Assembly (NCBI GenBank): GCA_000151295.1
Contig: GG745367.1
Location: 153,236-217,235 of the forward strand
Length of the DNA: 64,000 nucleotides
Source: Allomyces macrogynus ATCC 38327
Lineage: Eukaryota > Blastocladiomycota > Blastocladiomycetes > Blastocladiales > Blastocladiaceae
Reading direction: 5' to 3'
Below the pieces are notes generated by a model that was not told the origin of the DNA, ran no database searches, and saw only the letters and a program-made list of their open reading frames with translations. Position 1 is the stretch's first letter. Each line of letters begins with the position of its first letter. The translations under genes were made by a program, and so were the position numbers. Positions 10,979 through 20,903 of this stretch are shown in pieces.

Positions 10979-12934
10979 TCACTTCCAACCAATTAGATAT
11001 TTGCTCGTTGCCGATCTCTGCTGGCTCGTCGTCGCCGGCGTCGCCGTGGCCGCAGCCGCAGCAGCCGCGACGGTTGCTGAGTGTGACTGCTGCTTGGCCA
11101 CGAGCCGTTGGTCGAGTTGTTGCACAAGCGGGTCGGTCATCGGGAACAGGTTGCCCTTTACAATGGCGAGCATCGGTCAGTGCGTGGTCAAGAAAGAAGA
11201 ATGACGTGCGACAAGCGCACCTGCAGCGCAACGCGCAGCAGCCCGTGCTTGGGCCTGTCGCGAACAGACGGGTCGGAGTAGACGTTGGTCGTGATGAGCG
11301 TCTTGTCGTCAGTCGATTGGTCGGCCAGCACGTCGAGCTGGTACTTGACCGCTACATAAATCGCGGTCATGATCAGCAACTGCGTTTCTTGGATCCAAAT
11401 AGCCACCACGGAACCATACCTTGCATGCTCAGTTTGTTATTCGCGACATTCAGGTACGCCAGCGCCCGGTTCCCCCAGACATAGTATGTCCCGTCGGCCT
11501 CAAACACGTCCAAATCCACGCCCGGCGGGACAACAATCGCCTCGACAACTTGCGTCTCGTCAACCACCACCTCCCCATCATCCGCGGGCGTGTCGTCCAT
11601 CTTCTTCCCCATCGTCGACCCACGCTTCCCCGCGGCTGACGGCGCCGCAAGCTTATCCGCACCTGCTGGCGTACTCGGCTTCTTTACCTTGAGATCCGTC
11701 GCGGAAATGCCCTTTTTCCCTGCGGTCCCCGCCACGAGCGTTTTTCCCGTCTGCGCAGCACTGCCCTTAGCCCCCTGCGCGTGGGACGCCGATGGCGCCG
11801 GCGCACCCGCACCCCCCCTTCTTCGCTGCGGCCCCACGCTCGTCCGCGGACCCAGGCCTTCCCGTCCCCGGCTTCCCCTGCGCGGTCGTCGCTGTCGGCG
11901 CTGGAGTCGCCGCGGGCGCCGCGCCCTTCTTCTTCCCACTCCCCCGCCGTCGCAGCAGCCGCCGCCTGCGCTACCGCGTTCGCAACAACCAATTTGTGCA
12001 TGTACGCTTCTTCATCGGCAGGCTTCGCCGTACTTTCGAGTTCGGCAAAGTACCTTTTGCGCACGGCGGCGTCGTCGTGCGCGAGCGCGACCTTCGCGAG
12101 CGCCCCACGTGCAAGAGCGACGAGGGCCTCGTCGGTGATCTTGTTCCCGGCGAGCGAGAGCAAGTGGAGAGTCGTGTTGTGTGCGAGGTTGGCGAGGACG
12201 TCGCAGGTTGCGCGTGCGAGATAGTTGCGCGCGAGGTTTAAGGACGCGAGTGCGTGGTGCGTGCGAAGGGACGCGGCGAGTCGGATGCCAGCGTCGTCGG
12301 TGAGCTTGTTCCCGCGGAGAGAGACGTGGATGAGGGTTGGGGACAGGAGGGAAGACCAGGGAAGGTCGGGCGCTGAGTTGCCGTCAACGTGCAGCGCGCG
12401 CACGGCGGTGTTGGGGAGAGTTGATGCGAGCAGGCGCAGGTCCGCTGTGGAGAGGCCCGCGTTGACGAGTCGTAGGTCGGTGATGTCGGGTGCATTGGCG
12501 AGTGCAGATGCGAACGGGGCAAGGTCGGCATGCCAGTTGGCGAGGTGCAGTGTTGCGGCAGGCGTAAGAGTGGTCGGTACGGCAATGGCCGACTCGCTGC
12601 CTTCTGGGCCAGGGGAACTGGTGGGGACAATGACATTTGGATGCGGCGGGAGGGTCGTAACGGCCAGGGCGCCAAACGGGTTGTGCGGGGTGCGCAGGTG
12701 CGGGCCGGACGGGACAGGTGAGTCAGCGACGACGCTGAGCGGCACAGTGCCGGCATGCACACAGGCGACGGCGTAGGCGGGCGCAAAGATCATAGTCGTT
12801 GTCTGCAGCAAGTTGAGGAGCTCTTGCACGCTGTTCGACGAGCGCTTCGAATCAAGAGATCTGATCTGCGACGCGATCAATGTCTTCATCACTAGGGAAT
12901 GATGTCCTTGCTTTGGGCCGTTGATCGCGTCCAT
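10979..12934 (-). CDS. Leucine-rich-repeat protein, LRRC71-like (tentative)
   Basis: RNI/LRR-type protein with repeats such as ITDLRLVNAGLSTADLRLLA, LIHVSLRGNKLTDDAG, ALASLNLARNYLA and LHLLSLAGNKITDEALVALA, then a Lys/Ala/Pro-rich linker and a conserved-looking C-terminal part (LAYLNVANNKLS...LLIMTAIYVAVKYQLDVLAD). Two introns fit in phase: 11419-11388 (only 32 nt) and 11220-11156. In the linker the frame shifts twice, at a G5 run near 11941 and a G7 run near 11818. Dropping one G from each run would restore a continuous Lys/Ala/Pro-rich frame, which suggests homopolymer miscalls rather than a broken gene. ATG 12934 is one of several candidates (12889, 12793). LRRC71 resemblance is from memory of general layout and is weak; a ciliary role would fit the axonemal genes in the window. 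Confidence 0.6.
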
Positions 12935-13066
12935 GGCCTTGAAGCCATCATTCAACGCATCAAGGCGCCGGCGCTGCGCTCTTCTTTCTGAATTTAATGC
13001 ACGCGGCCGCGCCGACAACCACCACCACCTCCCCACCACGGGCCTCCAGTGCGGCGATCATTCTCT

Positions 13067-13681
13067 CTACTTTTCGGTCGCGTCTCCCACAGCCTCCTTC
13101 CCCTCCGCACTTGCCCCGGCTGCAGCCATGGGCGGAACCATCGCCGCGCCACTCGGCAGCGTACCAGCGCCATTCAACTCGAGATCAATCTCCTCGCGAG
13201 AATACCCCATGGCGTGCAGCCGCTCGCGCGTGTCGAGCCGCGCCCGCATCATGTTCAAATGCACCATCGCCGCCTGCAGGTGCATGTGGCCCATGACTAG
13301 CGCCATCAGCGGCGACGACGCGGCAGGTGCCGCTGCGGCCTTGGCATCGACAGGAGCGGGTGGAGAAGGTGGAGCCGCAAGCCGTGGGCGTTTGGACGGG
13401 GACGCGGGTGCGTCGTTGAGGTCCGAGTCGCGGCGGCGATGGCGACCTAGGTTGGGTCGGTAGGAGTTAGTCAGGAGCCAAGGCGAAACGATGGCGCTCG
13501 GGATCCCGATGGGACGCACCTGGCAAAAGCGCGCGCTGGTTCGGCGTCAAGGCGTGCGCCAGTGCCGCTTCGTCGTCGACCCCATCGGCCGTTGCTGGTG
13601 GATATTGCGGTGGGGATGGTGGCTGTGGTGGTGGTAGAAGAGCCAGCGTGGCCGTCGATTCGGCGGGAACGCTTGTCGTGT

Positions 13682-13712
<31 letters not shown>

Positions 13713-14321
13713 TGGTGGGTTTCGAGCGTAACTCGGTTCGGCCGTCACTGCGCCCGCTTCGTCCCTGTCGTGCGAAGCCCCATCGTCGTGAGCCCACAAC
13801 GTCCCCATCCCCTTCGCCAGCGCAATTACCACCACGTACTCGGCCTCGGCCTGCCGCCACGCATCAATACAATCCCGCCTGCACACTGTGATCGCAAACC
13901 CCGTCACTTCGCCCAACTTGCGGCGCACATACCTTTCCACGGCGCGCCACCACGGCGCGTGCTCAAGCACCGTGCGACACGCGTCGCCGAGCGTCGCGAG
14001 CGTAATCCGCACGACTAGCGGACGCGAGTACTACCGGTCAGCCCGGTCATCCCCATCCATCCTTCCATTCCGGAACGTACTGAAGACGCGATTATGGTTG
14101 GTCGGTTCGCCAGCGATCGTGCAATCACGGCCCTTGGCGGTTGTCGGGCACGGGTACTGCGCGTGCGGCACACACGACATGCACGCGTCGCACAGGAAAC
14201 AGTGGCCCGGCTGAAACTTGCCCGCCCAGTCGTAGCGCTTGCGCGTCGCCATCTGCGCGCGATCAAAGTAGAGCTGCGGGCCCAGTCGCCGCGGGCGCGC
14301 GGGCGCGTTGGTCGTGGCCAT
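13067..14321 (-). CDS. Cysteine-motif family copy D, intact four-exon copy
   Basis: Reference intact copy. Exons (minus): 14321-14081, 14014-13840, 13764-13520, 13446-13067; all donors are GTACGT or GTGCGT, all acceptors AG, and phases close to 346 residues. Exon 1: PQLYFDR, RYDWAGKFQPGHCFLCDACM, CPTTAKGRDC (C-x8-C). Exon 2 (175 nt): VRITLATLGDACRTVL to DAWRQAEAE. Exon 3: acidic/Ser-rich linker starting EDEAGAV with a poly-Ser run from a CTG repeat. Exon 4: basic RHRRRDSDLN and SKRPRL (possible nuclear signal), then LVMGHMHLQAAMVHLNMMRA and RLHAMGYSREEIDLEL, followed by a Gly/Ala tail. Cys/His spacing suggests a zinc knuckle and the last motif looks UBA-like; both are inference. No known family recognised. 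Confidence 0.82.
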
Positions 14322-14456
14322 GATCGTCTTGGCTTGGTGAAGGTGCGCGTTGAGAGTTTGGCGCGCGAAGTGCACAGTGAGGAGCAGGGCCGGTTGGGCG
14401 CGACGGGCCCAGGCGAAGAACAAGGTGGTGCAGGGAGTTGGGCGAAGCATCAACAG

Positions 14457-14500
14457 CCCGTCCGTTCCATGTCCGTTCAATGTCCGTTCCATGTCACTGC
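14457..14500 (+). repeat. Short tandem repeat, GTCCGTTCCAT-type units
   Basis: Three adjacent near-copies of an 11-12-bp unit (GTCCGTTCCAT, GTCCGTTCAAT, GTCCGTTCCAT) between copies H and D. The same string occurs once near 6655. Confidence 0.7.
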
Positions 14501-14527
14501 AAGGTTGAAAGTCAAAGAACGTGTAAG

Positions 14528-16233
14528 TCAGTCTGCAACTGGCGTGGCACACAGAGCGCCTCGCATTGTTATTTGCATGTTCTCCTTTCCGTCGTTGGAG
14601 CGTGCCGGCGACCGTACCATCCGGGTACCGCATTCGCGTGCGGCCAGTAGCGCTGGGGTGACGGTCGCGGCAAGCTTGCCACGCGATAAAAAGGTACCAT
14701 AAAAACCAAATGGAAGTGTACCGCCACCAAAACAGCAAAAATCGGTACATCCCCTCCTTGCGCGACCATCTAGCCCTCTCACGCGATGCGTACTACTCGC
14801 TCGGCACGCCCGGCGCCTGCATATCCCCGTCGACTGCCCCGCCAGCACGCGTTGAACGCCGCTCTTGTCGAACCCGAGCGCGTGCATACGCTCAAGCATC
14901 GCGAGCCGCGTGCGCAGCGTCGTGACGTGCGCCATGGCCACCTGCAACTGCATGTGGCCCAACGCCAGCGCCGTCCAGGGCGAGGACGCCAAATTCGTCG
15001 GTGGCGGGAGGAAGGGCAGTGCCTCAGTTGCGGTTGGGGACTGTTCTGCGGTGGAGGTGAGCGGCGGTTGCTTGACGATCGTGGAATGAGGTCCTTGTGG
15101 CGGTGGTGGTCGCGTCGCCGCGCTCGTCGACCGCGCGCGTTTCATGGACGGCGTGAGATCGACAGCGAGGTCGACGTTGTTGGCGCGACGGCGGCGCGGT
15201 GCCACTGGAGCGTCTGTGGGTCAAATTCGATGAGAAAATGGTTCCTGCTGGTCGTAACGGGAATGAAAGAATGGCGAAATGCACTGTCCAGCAGTCGATC
15301 AGGTCGCACTGCACGTTCCCTCGCCAGCACGTGCGATGCCAAGGGAAATCTTGACATTGACGACGACAGCGACAACGTGTCCGAGTCGGCGACACGGTCA
15401 TTGGAGTCATCCAGCTTACCCTCATCCCTATCGACCATTGGTGAATCCGCTTTTTCACATCCCCCAGCGCCATTGTCCATTGCCCTCGCCAGCACCTTGG
15501 GGTGCTGCGATGTGCCTATTCCTTTATTGAATGGGCTCAATCGATCGACACTATCTCAGGAACATGCTCATTGCCCGAGCTGTTAGGACTGTCTCCTGAC
15601 GGTCCTGACAGCGAGGGACGATGGGTGTTGTCCGAGCCCGAACCAACACGAGGGGTGCAAGATGTGCCTCCCACCCGGTTCCTCTGCGGCCAGAATGGGC
15701 GGCCGGCTTTCTTGTTTCCCACCCTGTCTTCGACGGGCACATCTGCTCTGTCTTGGTGTCTCTCTGATCAGGGAGTGGGGACGCTGACGGGCTGGGGGCA
15801 AGGGGTTTTGAACGCCTCAACTGGGTTTGAGTGCTCAAGCCTTCTTTTTCATTTTCTCGGAACTGACGTTTCATCATATGCTTCATGTTCCTGAGATAGT
15901 GTCGATCGATTGAGCCCATTCAATAAAGGAATAGGCACATCTTGTACCCCTCGTGTTGGTTCGGGCTCGGACAACACCCATCGTCCCTCGCTGTCAGGAC
16001 CGTCAGGAGACAGTCCTAACAGCTCGGGCAATGAGCAACACGCGATGTCCAGACGTACTCAGCCTCGGCACTCCTCCAGCGCGCCAAACACTGGCGCTTG
16101 CACAAGACAAACCCAAACCCTGCATCTTCCCCCGCTGTGCGGCGAACGTGCGCCTTGGTCGCGTTCCCGTAAGGCAAATCGGCAAGCAACGCAAGGCATT
16201 TCGCGCCCGTCGTTTTGAGACATACACGCACGC
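14528..16233 (-). pseudogene. Cysteine-motif family copy H, lacks exon 1, element in intron
   Basis: Exon 2 is 16233-16059 (175 nt, same length as in D, E and I): VCLKTTGAKCLALLAD to RWRSAEAE. Exon 3 is 15427-15285 (EDEGKLDDSNDRVADSD). Exon 4 begins at 15213: PRRRRANNVDLAVDLTPS, KRAR, LALGHMQLQVAMAHVTTLRT, RMHALGFDKSGVQRVLAG. No cysteine-motif exon lies in the 265 bp between this copy and copy E, so exon 1 is missing although its acceptor (GATTAG) remains. The C-terminus does not stop after the motif as in I or J but runs on about 90 residues to 14528. The intron after exon 2 is 631 nt, swollen by the inverted-repeat element at 15509-16037; the same intron is about 65-76 nt in D, E and I. Inference: 5'-truncated relic, although exons 2-4 remain open. 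Confidence 0.65.
15509..16037. mobile_element. Rearranged inverted-repeat insertion in intron of copy H
   Basis: Two blocks, A (about 57 bp, GATGTGCCTATTCC...GGAACATG) and B (about 102 bp, CTCATTGCCCGAGC...GTGCAAGATG), each occur twice in opposite orientations. Left block 15509-15668 reads A-B; right block 15884-16037 reads A'-B' (both inverted), so the order is A-B-X-A'-B' rather than a simple hairpin A-B-X-B'-A'. The copies are almost identical (I see one mismatch in B), so the event is recent. X (15669-15883) has no long frame and no transposase. It could be a non-autonomous element, a foldback element or a nested insertion. No clear target-site duplication seen. Confidence 0.6.
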
Positions 16234-16497
16234 CTAATCAATTGGTTCTCGAGTGAGCGACACGCCTTACTTTCAGCAGTGGCAGAGATTGTCACCAACG
16301 TTAACCAACCGACAAGAACAGGATCACTCCAAAATCCATCCATTCGCGCTTGGCCACGTCCTTTAAATATATACCCAAACAAAACAAGATCAGCAGGCTC
16401 GAGCGCGACCCTCGACTGCGCTGCCCAATTCGCATCACACGTGCAGATCCATGCAGAATTGACGCGCAAGATCGCAAACTATCGCCAACATGTCCCT

Positions 16498-17458
16498 TCA
16501 CCCAACAGGCACAACGGCCGTCACCTCCACAGCCGAATCTGCGGCGAGCGCACCGCCAATTTCTCCCTTGGTATACCCGAGCGCGTGCATCCGCTCCCAC
16601 GCCGCGAGCCACGTGCGCAAAATCTCGGTGTGCATCATGTTGGTCTGCATCTGCACATGGCCCAACGCCAGCGCCACCCATGGCGAGGATCCCGCCGCGG
16701 TGGGTGGTGGTGGAGATGGTGGAGCCAAGTCTCGTGGTGGCGGCGGTTCCGCGTTCGCGGGCCGCGCACGTTTCGGCGGTGGCGCAACGTCGACAGTCAG
16801 GTCGGCACTGCGACGGCGGGCGGCCCATGGTGGGGCCAGTGGTGGGTCCGTTTTGGTGGGATCACCGCGCGATGGCGAAGGCAATGGAACCAGATTTTCG
16901 CGCTCGGAATCACTGTTGCCCTGCTCGTCTCTATCAAACCGGTGCGCCAGTGAACTCTCCACCCCTTTAGCACGGCCAAATACAAAAAACAGGCAACGTA
17001 CTCGGTCACGGCCGCGCGCCACCGCGCCTCGCAGGTCCGCAAGCTCATAACAATCCCGAACCCTTGATCGGCATCGAACGTTGCGCGCGCATACGCTTTG
17101 GCCGCGGCCCAGTGCGGCGACTCGGCAAGCAGCACGCGGCACTTGTCGCCCATGGGTGCCAGACATATGCGCACGCCTACACGGTAACCGGGATGAGCAT
17201 CGATATCAGGCACTCAACTCGCCAATGGGCTGGTTCCGAACGTACTCCTGCAATGCGCCGCCTTCTTGGTCTGCATCTTGGCAGTGGGACAGTTTTGGCC
17301 CGCGACCATGCGTAAGCACAGGTACTTGGCATTCTCGGCCGACAGGCACGCCGTGCACACGTGCGCACAAACGACGTGCCCGGGTCAAAGTAGAGCTTCG
17401 TGCGGCGTGCGGCGGGGACGGTGGCGATGGGTGGGCCAGGTGGGCTGGGCGGCGGCAT
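16498..17458 (-). pseudogene. Cysteine-motif family copy E, broken exon 1
   Basis: Exon 1 starts at ATG 17458 (MPPPSPPGPP, as in copy I) and reads KLYFDPGTS, then about 43 bp are missing relative to copy I, removing the WAGKFxPGHCF segment and shifting frame. The other frame resumes VCTACLSAENAKYLCLRMVA then GQNC. Exon 2 is 17176-17002 (175 nt): VRICLAPMGDKCRVLLAESP to RWRAAVTE. Acceptor GATAG leads to exon 3/4 from 16930: EDEQGNSDSEREN, ARRRSADLTVDV, LALGHVQMQTNMMHTEILRT, RMHALGYTKGEIGGAL. Exons 3 and 4 appear fused. No GT-AG pair rescues exon 1, so the N-terminus is probably non-functional; exons 2-4 are open and could be used from another start. Confidence 0.65.
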
Positions 17459-18107
17459 GGTGCATGGAGTCAAGTTGGTACGGGGCCATTGCACGAAGTG
17501 GCGGGTGGGAAGTTGACGAGTTCAAATGAATAATCTTGTCCGAGGTGCGCGCTTTCGTGACAGGGGACTTGTAGTGACGAGTATCATGTCTTCAGAGAGG
17601 ACAGAGGTCTTGACTCATTGTAGCTGTGAGTGTGATGCAAAGTGTATAAGGAAAATGTACATATATCGTGACAGAGCTTCCACTTCATTTCAATTCCAAT
17701 TCTAATCATTTCCAATCATTTCCTACCTCCAACGACAGCCAGGTCTGTCTGTGCCCAACATGTCTTCAGAACCCTGCTGCAGGTGGCCATGTTGATGAAG
17801 CAATGTGTTGTTGACCGCATCCCCCCCCCCCCCCCCCCAAATCGGCAGAAGTGGAATGTTTTGGTACAGTTGGGTGAACTTGCTGAAATGCTACCCCACT
17901 TGATAGGAAACATGGTCGACGTCAAGACAGCCACATCAACGTCCCCCTACACCCTACAACCACTCCATGTGGGATCAAAATCGTGCATGTATGTACATGG
18001 GCATATCAAAACTGCTCCGCGGCTGCTCCGCTCAACCACCCATCGCGTCCTGCGCATCAATTACCCGTCTCTGGGCCGTTCAACGCGCGATCCAACTCTT
18101 CCTTGGT
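17459..18107. other. Intergenic with C18 homopolymer
   Basis: No gene seen. AT-richer DNA with a run of 18 C at 17821-17838. It lies between relic copies E and G. Confidence 0.5.
17821..17838 (+). repeat. Homopolymer C18
   Basis: Uninterrupted C run; the minus strand could form a G-rich structure. Length is likely imprecise in the assembly. Confidence 0.85.
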
Positions 18108-18720
18108 TTACCTGAGCGCGTACATGCGCTCTCGCGCCGCGAGTCGCGCGCACAGCCTTTCTGTGGACATGATGCTCGCCTGGAACTTTATGTGGCCCAG
18201 CGCAAGCGCGAGCCAAGGCGAGGACGCGGCGGTCGACGGCGGTAGGCGGGGGGGGGGGGGTACGAGTGGTCGTGGGTCCGTGCGGACGCGTTTCATGGAC
18301 TGAGGAGCGAGGTCCGTGTCGACGCTCGTGAGATCATTGGCGTCCCTGGCGCGACGGCGATGCAGCGGCGGTGCAGGCGCGGATGGAGAAGCGGGGGCCG
18401 GCGTCTGCTGCAGATCATTCTTGGCCGGCTCGCGCGACAAGTCGGGATGGGGTGATGCTGGTGCCGGCAATCGTCGTGAAATCGAGGCCGCATCTCCATC
18501 GTCGGCCACGACGTCCTTGCCTTCATCTCTGTCAATGTTCACGACTGCGGTGCGCTCCCTCCACCACGTAACAGCTCACGCAACGACCAGCAAGGGACGC
18601 ACTCAGCCGCGGCCGTGCGCCACCGCTTTAAACAAACTGCTTGCACAAGACAATCCCAAACGCGCCGTTCTCACCCAACGACTTGTGCGCGTACTGCGGT
18701 GATGGCTGCATGATTGCGAG
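18057..18720 (-). pseudogene. Cysteine-motif family copy G, pseudogene
   Basis: Only half of exon 2 remains (YAHKSLGENGAFGIVLCKQF, from about 18710). There the frame breaks: the family has F-C-L-x-R-W, and one missing T in the TTT run turns this into F-V-stop; the next frame continues RWRTAAAE and a GTGCGT donor. The linker exon (EDEGKDVVADDGD) and final exon are recognisable: RRRARDANDLTSVDTDL, LALGHIKFQASIM, then RMYALR followed by TAA exactly where other copies have the Tyr of ALGY. The sequence beyond that stop (TKEELDRALNG, to TGA at 18057) still matches the family. Exon 1 is absent. A C13 run (G13 on the plus strand, 18248-18260) lies inside the coding part. Three independent lesions make this a clear pseudogene. 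Confidence 0.85.
18248..18260 (+). repeat. Homopolymer G13
   Basis: G run inside the final exon of pseudogene G (encoding prolines on the minus strand). Confidence 0.8.
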
Positions 18721-19163
18721 TTGATGGGGCGGATTCGGAGGCACGGATGTGAGGTTGGTTTTGTTGACGGTTGAGAGAGAGAAGATTGATTCCTTGCGAC
18801 AGTGTGCTGCCGTTAGTAGCGCATCAAGCAAGTGGAGGAAGTGAAGTTGGACCATGGAACATCGTTGCGCTGCTGTTGATCCAGATGAACGACTGAAGTG
18901 GGTCTTGATTGTCTACACAGTCCACCACACCAACCGACCCTTGCCGAGACAGACTGCGATATGAGGAAGCGCAAGGGCGCATCGCAGTAGCTAAGGCTAT
19001 GTACGAGTGTAGATATAGAATCCGGGAACAGCAACAACCGCGAAAGCAAGGACCCACCACACGGCCAAAAAAAAAAAAAAAAAAAAAAAAAGAAACGAAA
19101 CGGAAAACCAACGCAACCTCTCCACCCCTTCCCCCCTTCCCTCACCTCATGAGCAAGCGACAT
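18721..19163. other. Intergenic with A25 tract
   Basis: No gene seen. It contains an A25 run at 19067-19091 on the plus strand, close to the 3' end of the convergent-side GT31 gene. Nothing else recognised. Confidence 0.5.
19067..19091 (+). repeat. Homopolymer A25
   Basis: Uninterrupted A run. It could be a retroposed poly(A) tail, but I recognise no element body upstream. Confidence 0.8.
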
Positions 19164-20903
19164 CTACAATCCCGGGTCGTCGCACTTGTACGCTCCCTGA
19201 CGAATCCCCGTCGCCCACCCCTTTTCATCGTGTTTCGGGAACCTGGCCTCGCGCAACAACTGGCACAGGCCCGTCTCGCTCTTGGCATTCCACGAGAAAC
19301 ACTCGTTCGACTCGGCGCACTTGGCCGCACACTGCCTGGGCGCGTCCTCACCCGCATCCACCTCGACAATCTTGGCCACAGACCCTTCACGCCGCTGGTC
19401 GACAAGAGGTCCGGGCGCGTCCGGATCGCCGTCCACAAACACGGCCCAGACATCGGCCATGGTCACGGGCGCGTACGCGAGTGACGGCATCCAGTCGGGC
19501 ATCGACGGGTCGAACGCGTGCATCGCCTGCACGCGCGCGCGGTCGGCGTCGCGTACTTCCCAGTGTTTCGGGACGGCACGGTCCGACGCGAGCTTGTCGG
19601 CAATGGCTTGTGCGCGGTCGGCGGACCGCGCGCGCGCATGCGCGTTGCGGTAGACGGTTTGCAGGAGCATGCTCGAGTAGGGCGTCAGGTGGTGCCAGGA
19701 CACGGGCCGCTTGCACGGCTCGTGCATCGGGAACTCGTACGACGTCCAGTGCGGGGCCACGTTGTGGAAGACGTTGCCTTCGGTCACGTCCTTGTACGGC
19801 AAACCGGCGTCACGCATGCAGTGACCCACGCGCACGTCGCCGGCCCAGCACGTCTTATACGAGACCATGCACTGGTCGGCGTGCTTGGCGAGCACTTTCA
19901 TCCCGGCATTGCTGAGCACGATCCCGGCGCCACCATGCGCAAAGACAATGTGGTCCTTGTAGGAGATACCGCCCGGACAAGGGCCTGCGAGAAACGCTTG
20001 GCCAAAGTAGTAGGGCGTTTGCGGGTCGAGCTTGGTCAAGTGGAAGTGCAGATTTTCCATGATCAGGTAACTGTCGTCGTCGACAAAGATGTACCAGGGC
20101 GAATCCGGGTAGGCTTCGTGCATGGCCATGAGCCCGGGCAGGAACTTGTTGGCGTCGCCGCGCCACCCGTCATTGTTCTGGTCGGGCTTGTTCTCGCCGA
20201 GTTTCGGTTTGGCCTGATCGTTGCGCTTGGTGAGCCGCCGGCGCTCGTTCTCGGCGTCGTGCTTGAGGTCATGGGCCGCCTGGTCGAGTCGCGCCTGCGC
20301 TTCGTCGAGGTACTTGCCGCCGCGAATCACGTCGAGCATATCGACGCCCGCGACCGAGACGGCGTCTGTGTCGCCGACGAGCACAATGTGCCGCACGGAT
20401 TGCAGGAACGTGGTCACCTGTACGGGCACGCGTGTGGGGCCCGTGCCAATGCCCGAGTGTACTCCGACAACGTAGCTGTCGAAACGCGGGTCCGTGAGCC
20501 GTGGGGCTACCGGGTCGAGCGCCGTCTTGGGCGGGAGAATGGACGCAGCAATTGCGACAAACGGGTCGGCGTCCTCGTCGTTGCGTGCCGTGGAGTCACC
20601 AGAATTGGAGGCGCTGCTGTCGTCGTCGGCACGCGTATTGCCGCCGGTGCTCGCGTCGCCATTGGGCCGTTCCGCGGCGTCGCGGCCGGCGGCGACGGGT
20701 GGTGTAGGGGCCACGGCGAGGTCGGCAGCATCGGGCTGCAGGGCCAGCAGCGTCGCGAGCAGCAGCAACGAGACGACGGCAACGGCTCCGACAGCGACGC
20801 GGCGCGAGGATGGGCGGCCAATCAAGTGGTAGGCGGGTCCGGCCATGGTGTCTTGGGTATTCTCGACGGGAGCGGGGACGCGGTCGACGGGGTCCGCCGA
20901 CAC
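19164..20903 (-). CDS. GT31-type glycosyltransferase with PAN-like tail
   Basis: Type II Golgi-type membrane enzyme, 579 residues in one exon. A cytosolic N-terminus and a membrane helix (about residues 36-55, VAVGAVAVVSLLLLATLLAL) precede an Asp/Ser-rich stem and the catalytic domain. Fringe/GT31 signatures: PWYIFVDDDSYLIMENLHFH (metal-binding DDD), PYYFGQAFLAG, FAHGGAGIVLSNAGMKVL and CWAGDVRVGHCMRDAG. The C-terminal 60 residues have the spacing of a PAN/apple-like module (CAAKCAESNECFSWN...CQLL). This architecture is typical of fungal GT31 proteins. Donor sugar and acceptor cannot be read. An internal Met at residue 20 (MAGPAYHL) could also be the start. It shares a 342-bp divergent promoter region with the MSP/ASH gene. 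Confidence 0.85.
   Translation of the reverse strand: MSADPVDRVPAPVENTQDTMAGPAYHLIGRPSSRRVAVGAVAVVSLLLLATLLALQPDAADLAVAPTPPVAAGRDAAERPNGDASTGGNTRADDDSSASNSGDSTARNDEDADPFVAIAASILPPKTALDPVAPRLTDPRFDSYVVGVHSGIGTGPTRVPVQVTTFLQSVRHIVLVGDTDAVSVAGVDMLDVIRGGKYLDEAQARLDQAAHDLKHDAENERRRLTKRNDQAKPKLGENKPDQNNDGWRGDANKFLPGLMAMHEAYPDSPWYIFVDDDSYLIMENLHFHLTKLDPQTPYYFGQAFLAGPCPGGISYKDHIVFAHGGAGIVLSNAGMKVLAKHADQCMVSYKTCWAGDVRVGHCMRDAGLPYKDVTEGNVFHNVAPHWTSYEFPMHEPCKRPVSWHHLTPYSSMLLQTVYRNAHARARSADRAQAIADKLASDRAVPKHWEVRDADRARVQAMHAFDPSMPDWMPSLAYAPVTMADVWAVFVDGDPDAPGPLVDQRREGSVAKIVEVDAGEDAPRQCAAKCAESNECFSWNAKSETGLCQLLREARFPKHDEKGWATGIRQGAYKCDDPGL

Noticed and set aside
19067..19091. A25 tract as the tail of a retroposed gene copy
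   Set aside because: No coding body, target duplication or truncated gene found upstream on the plus strand.
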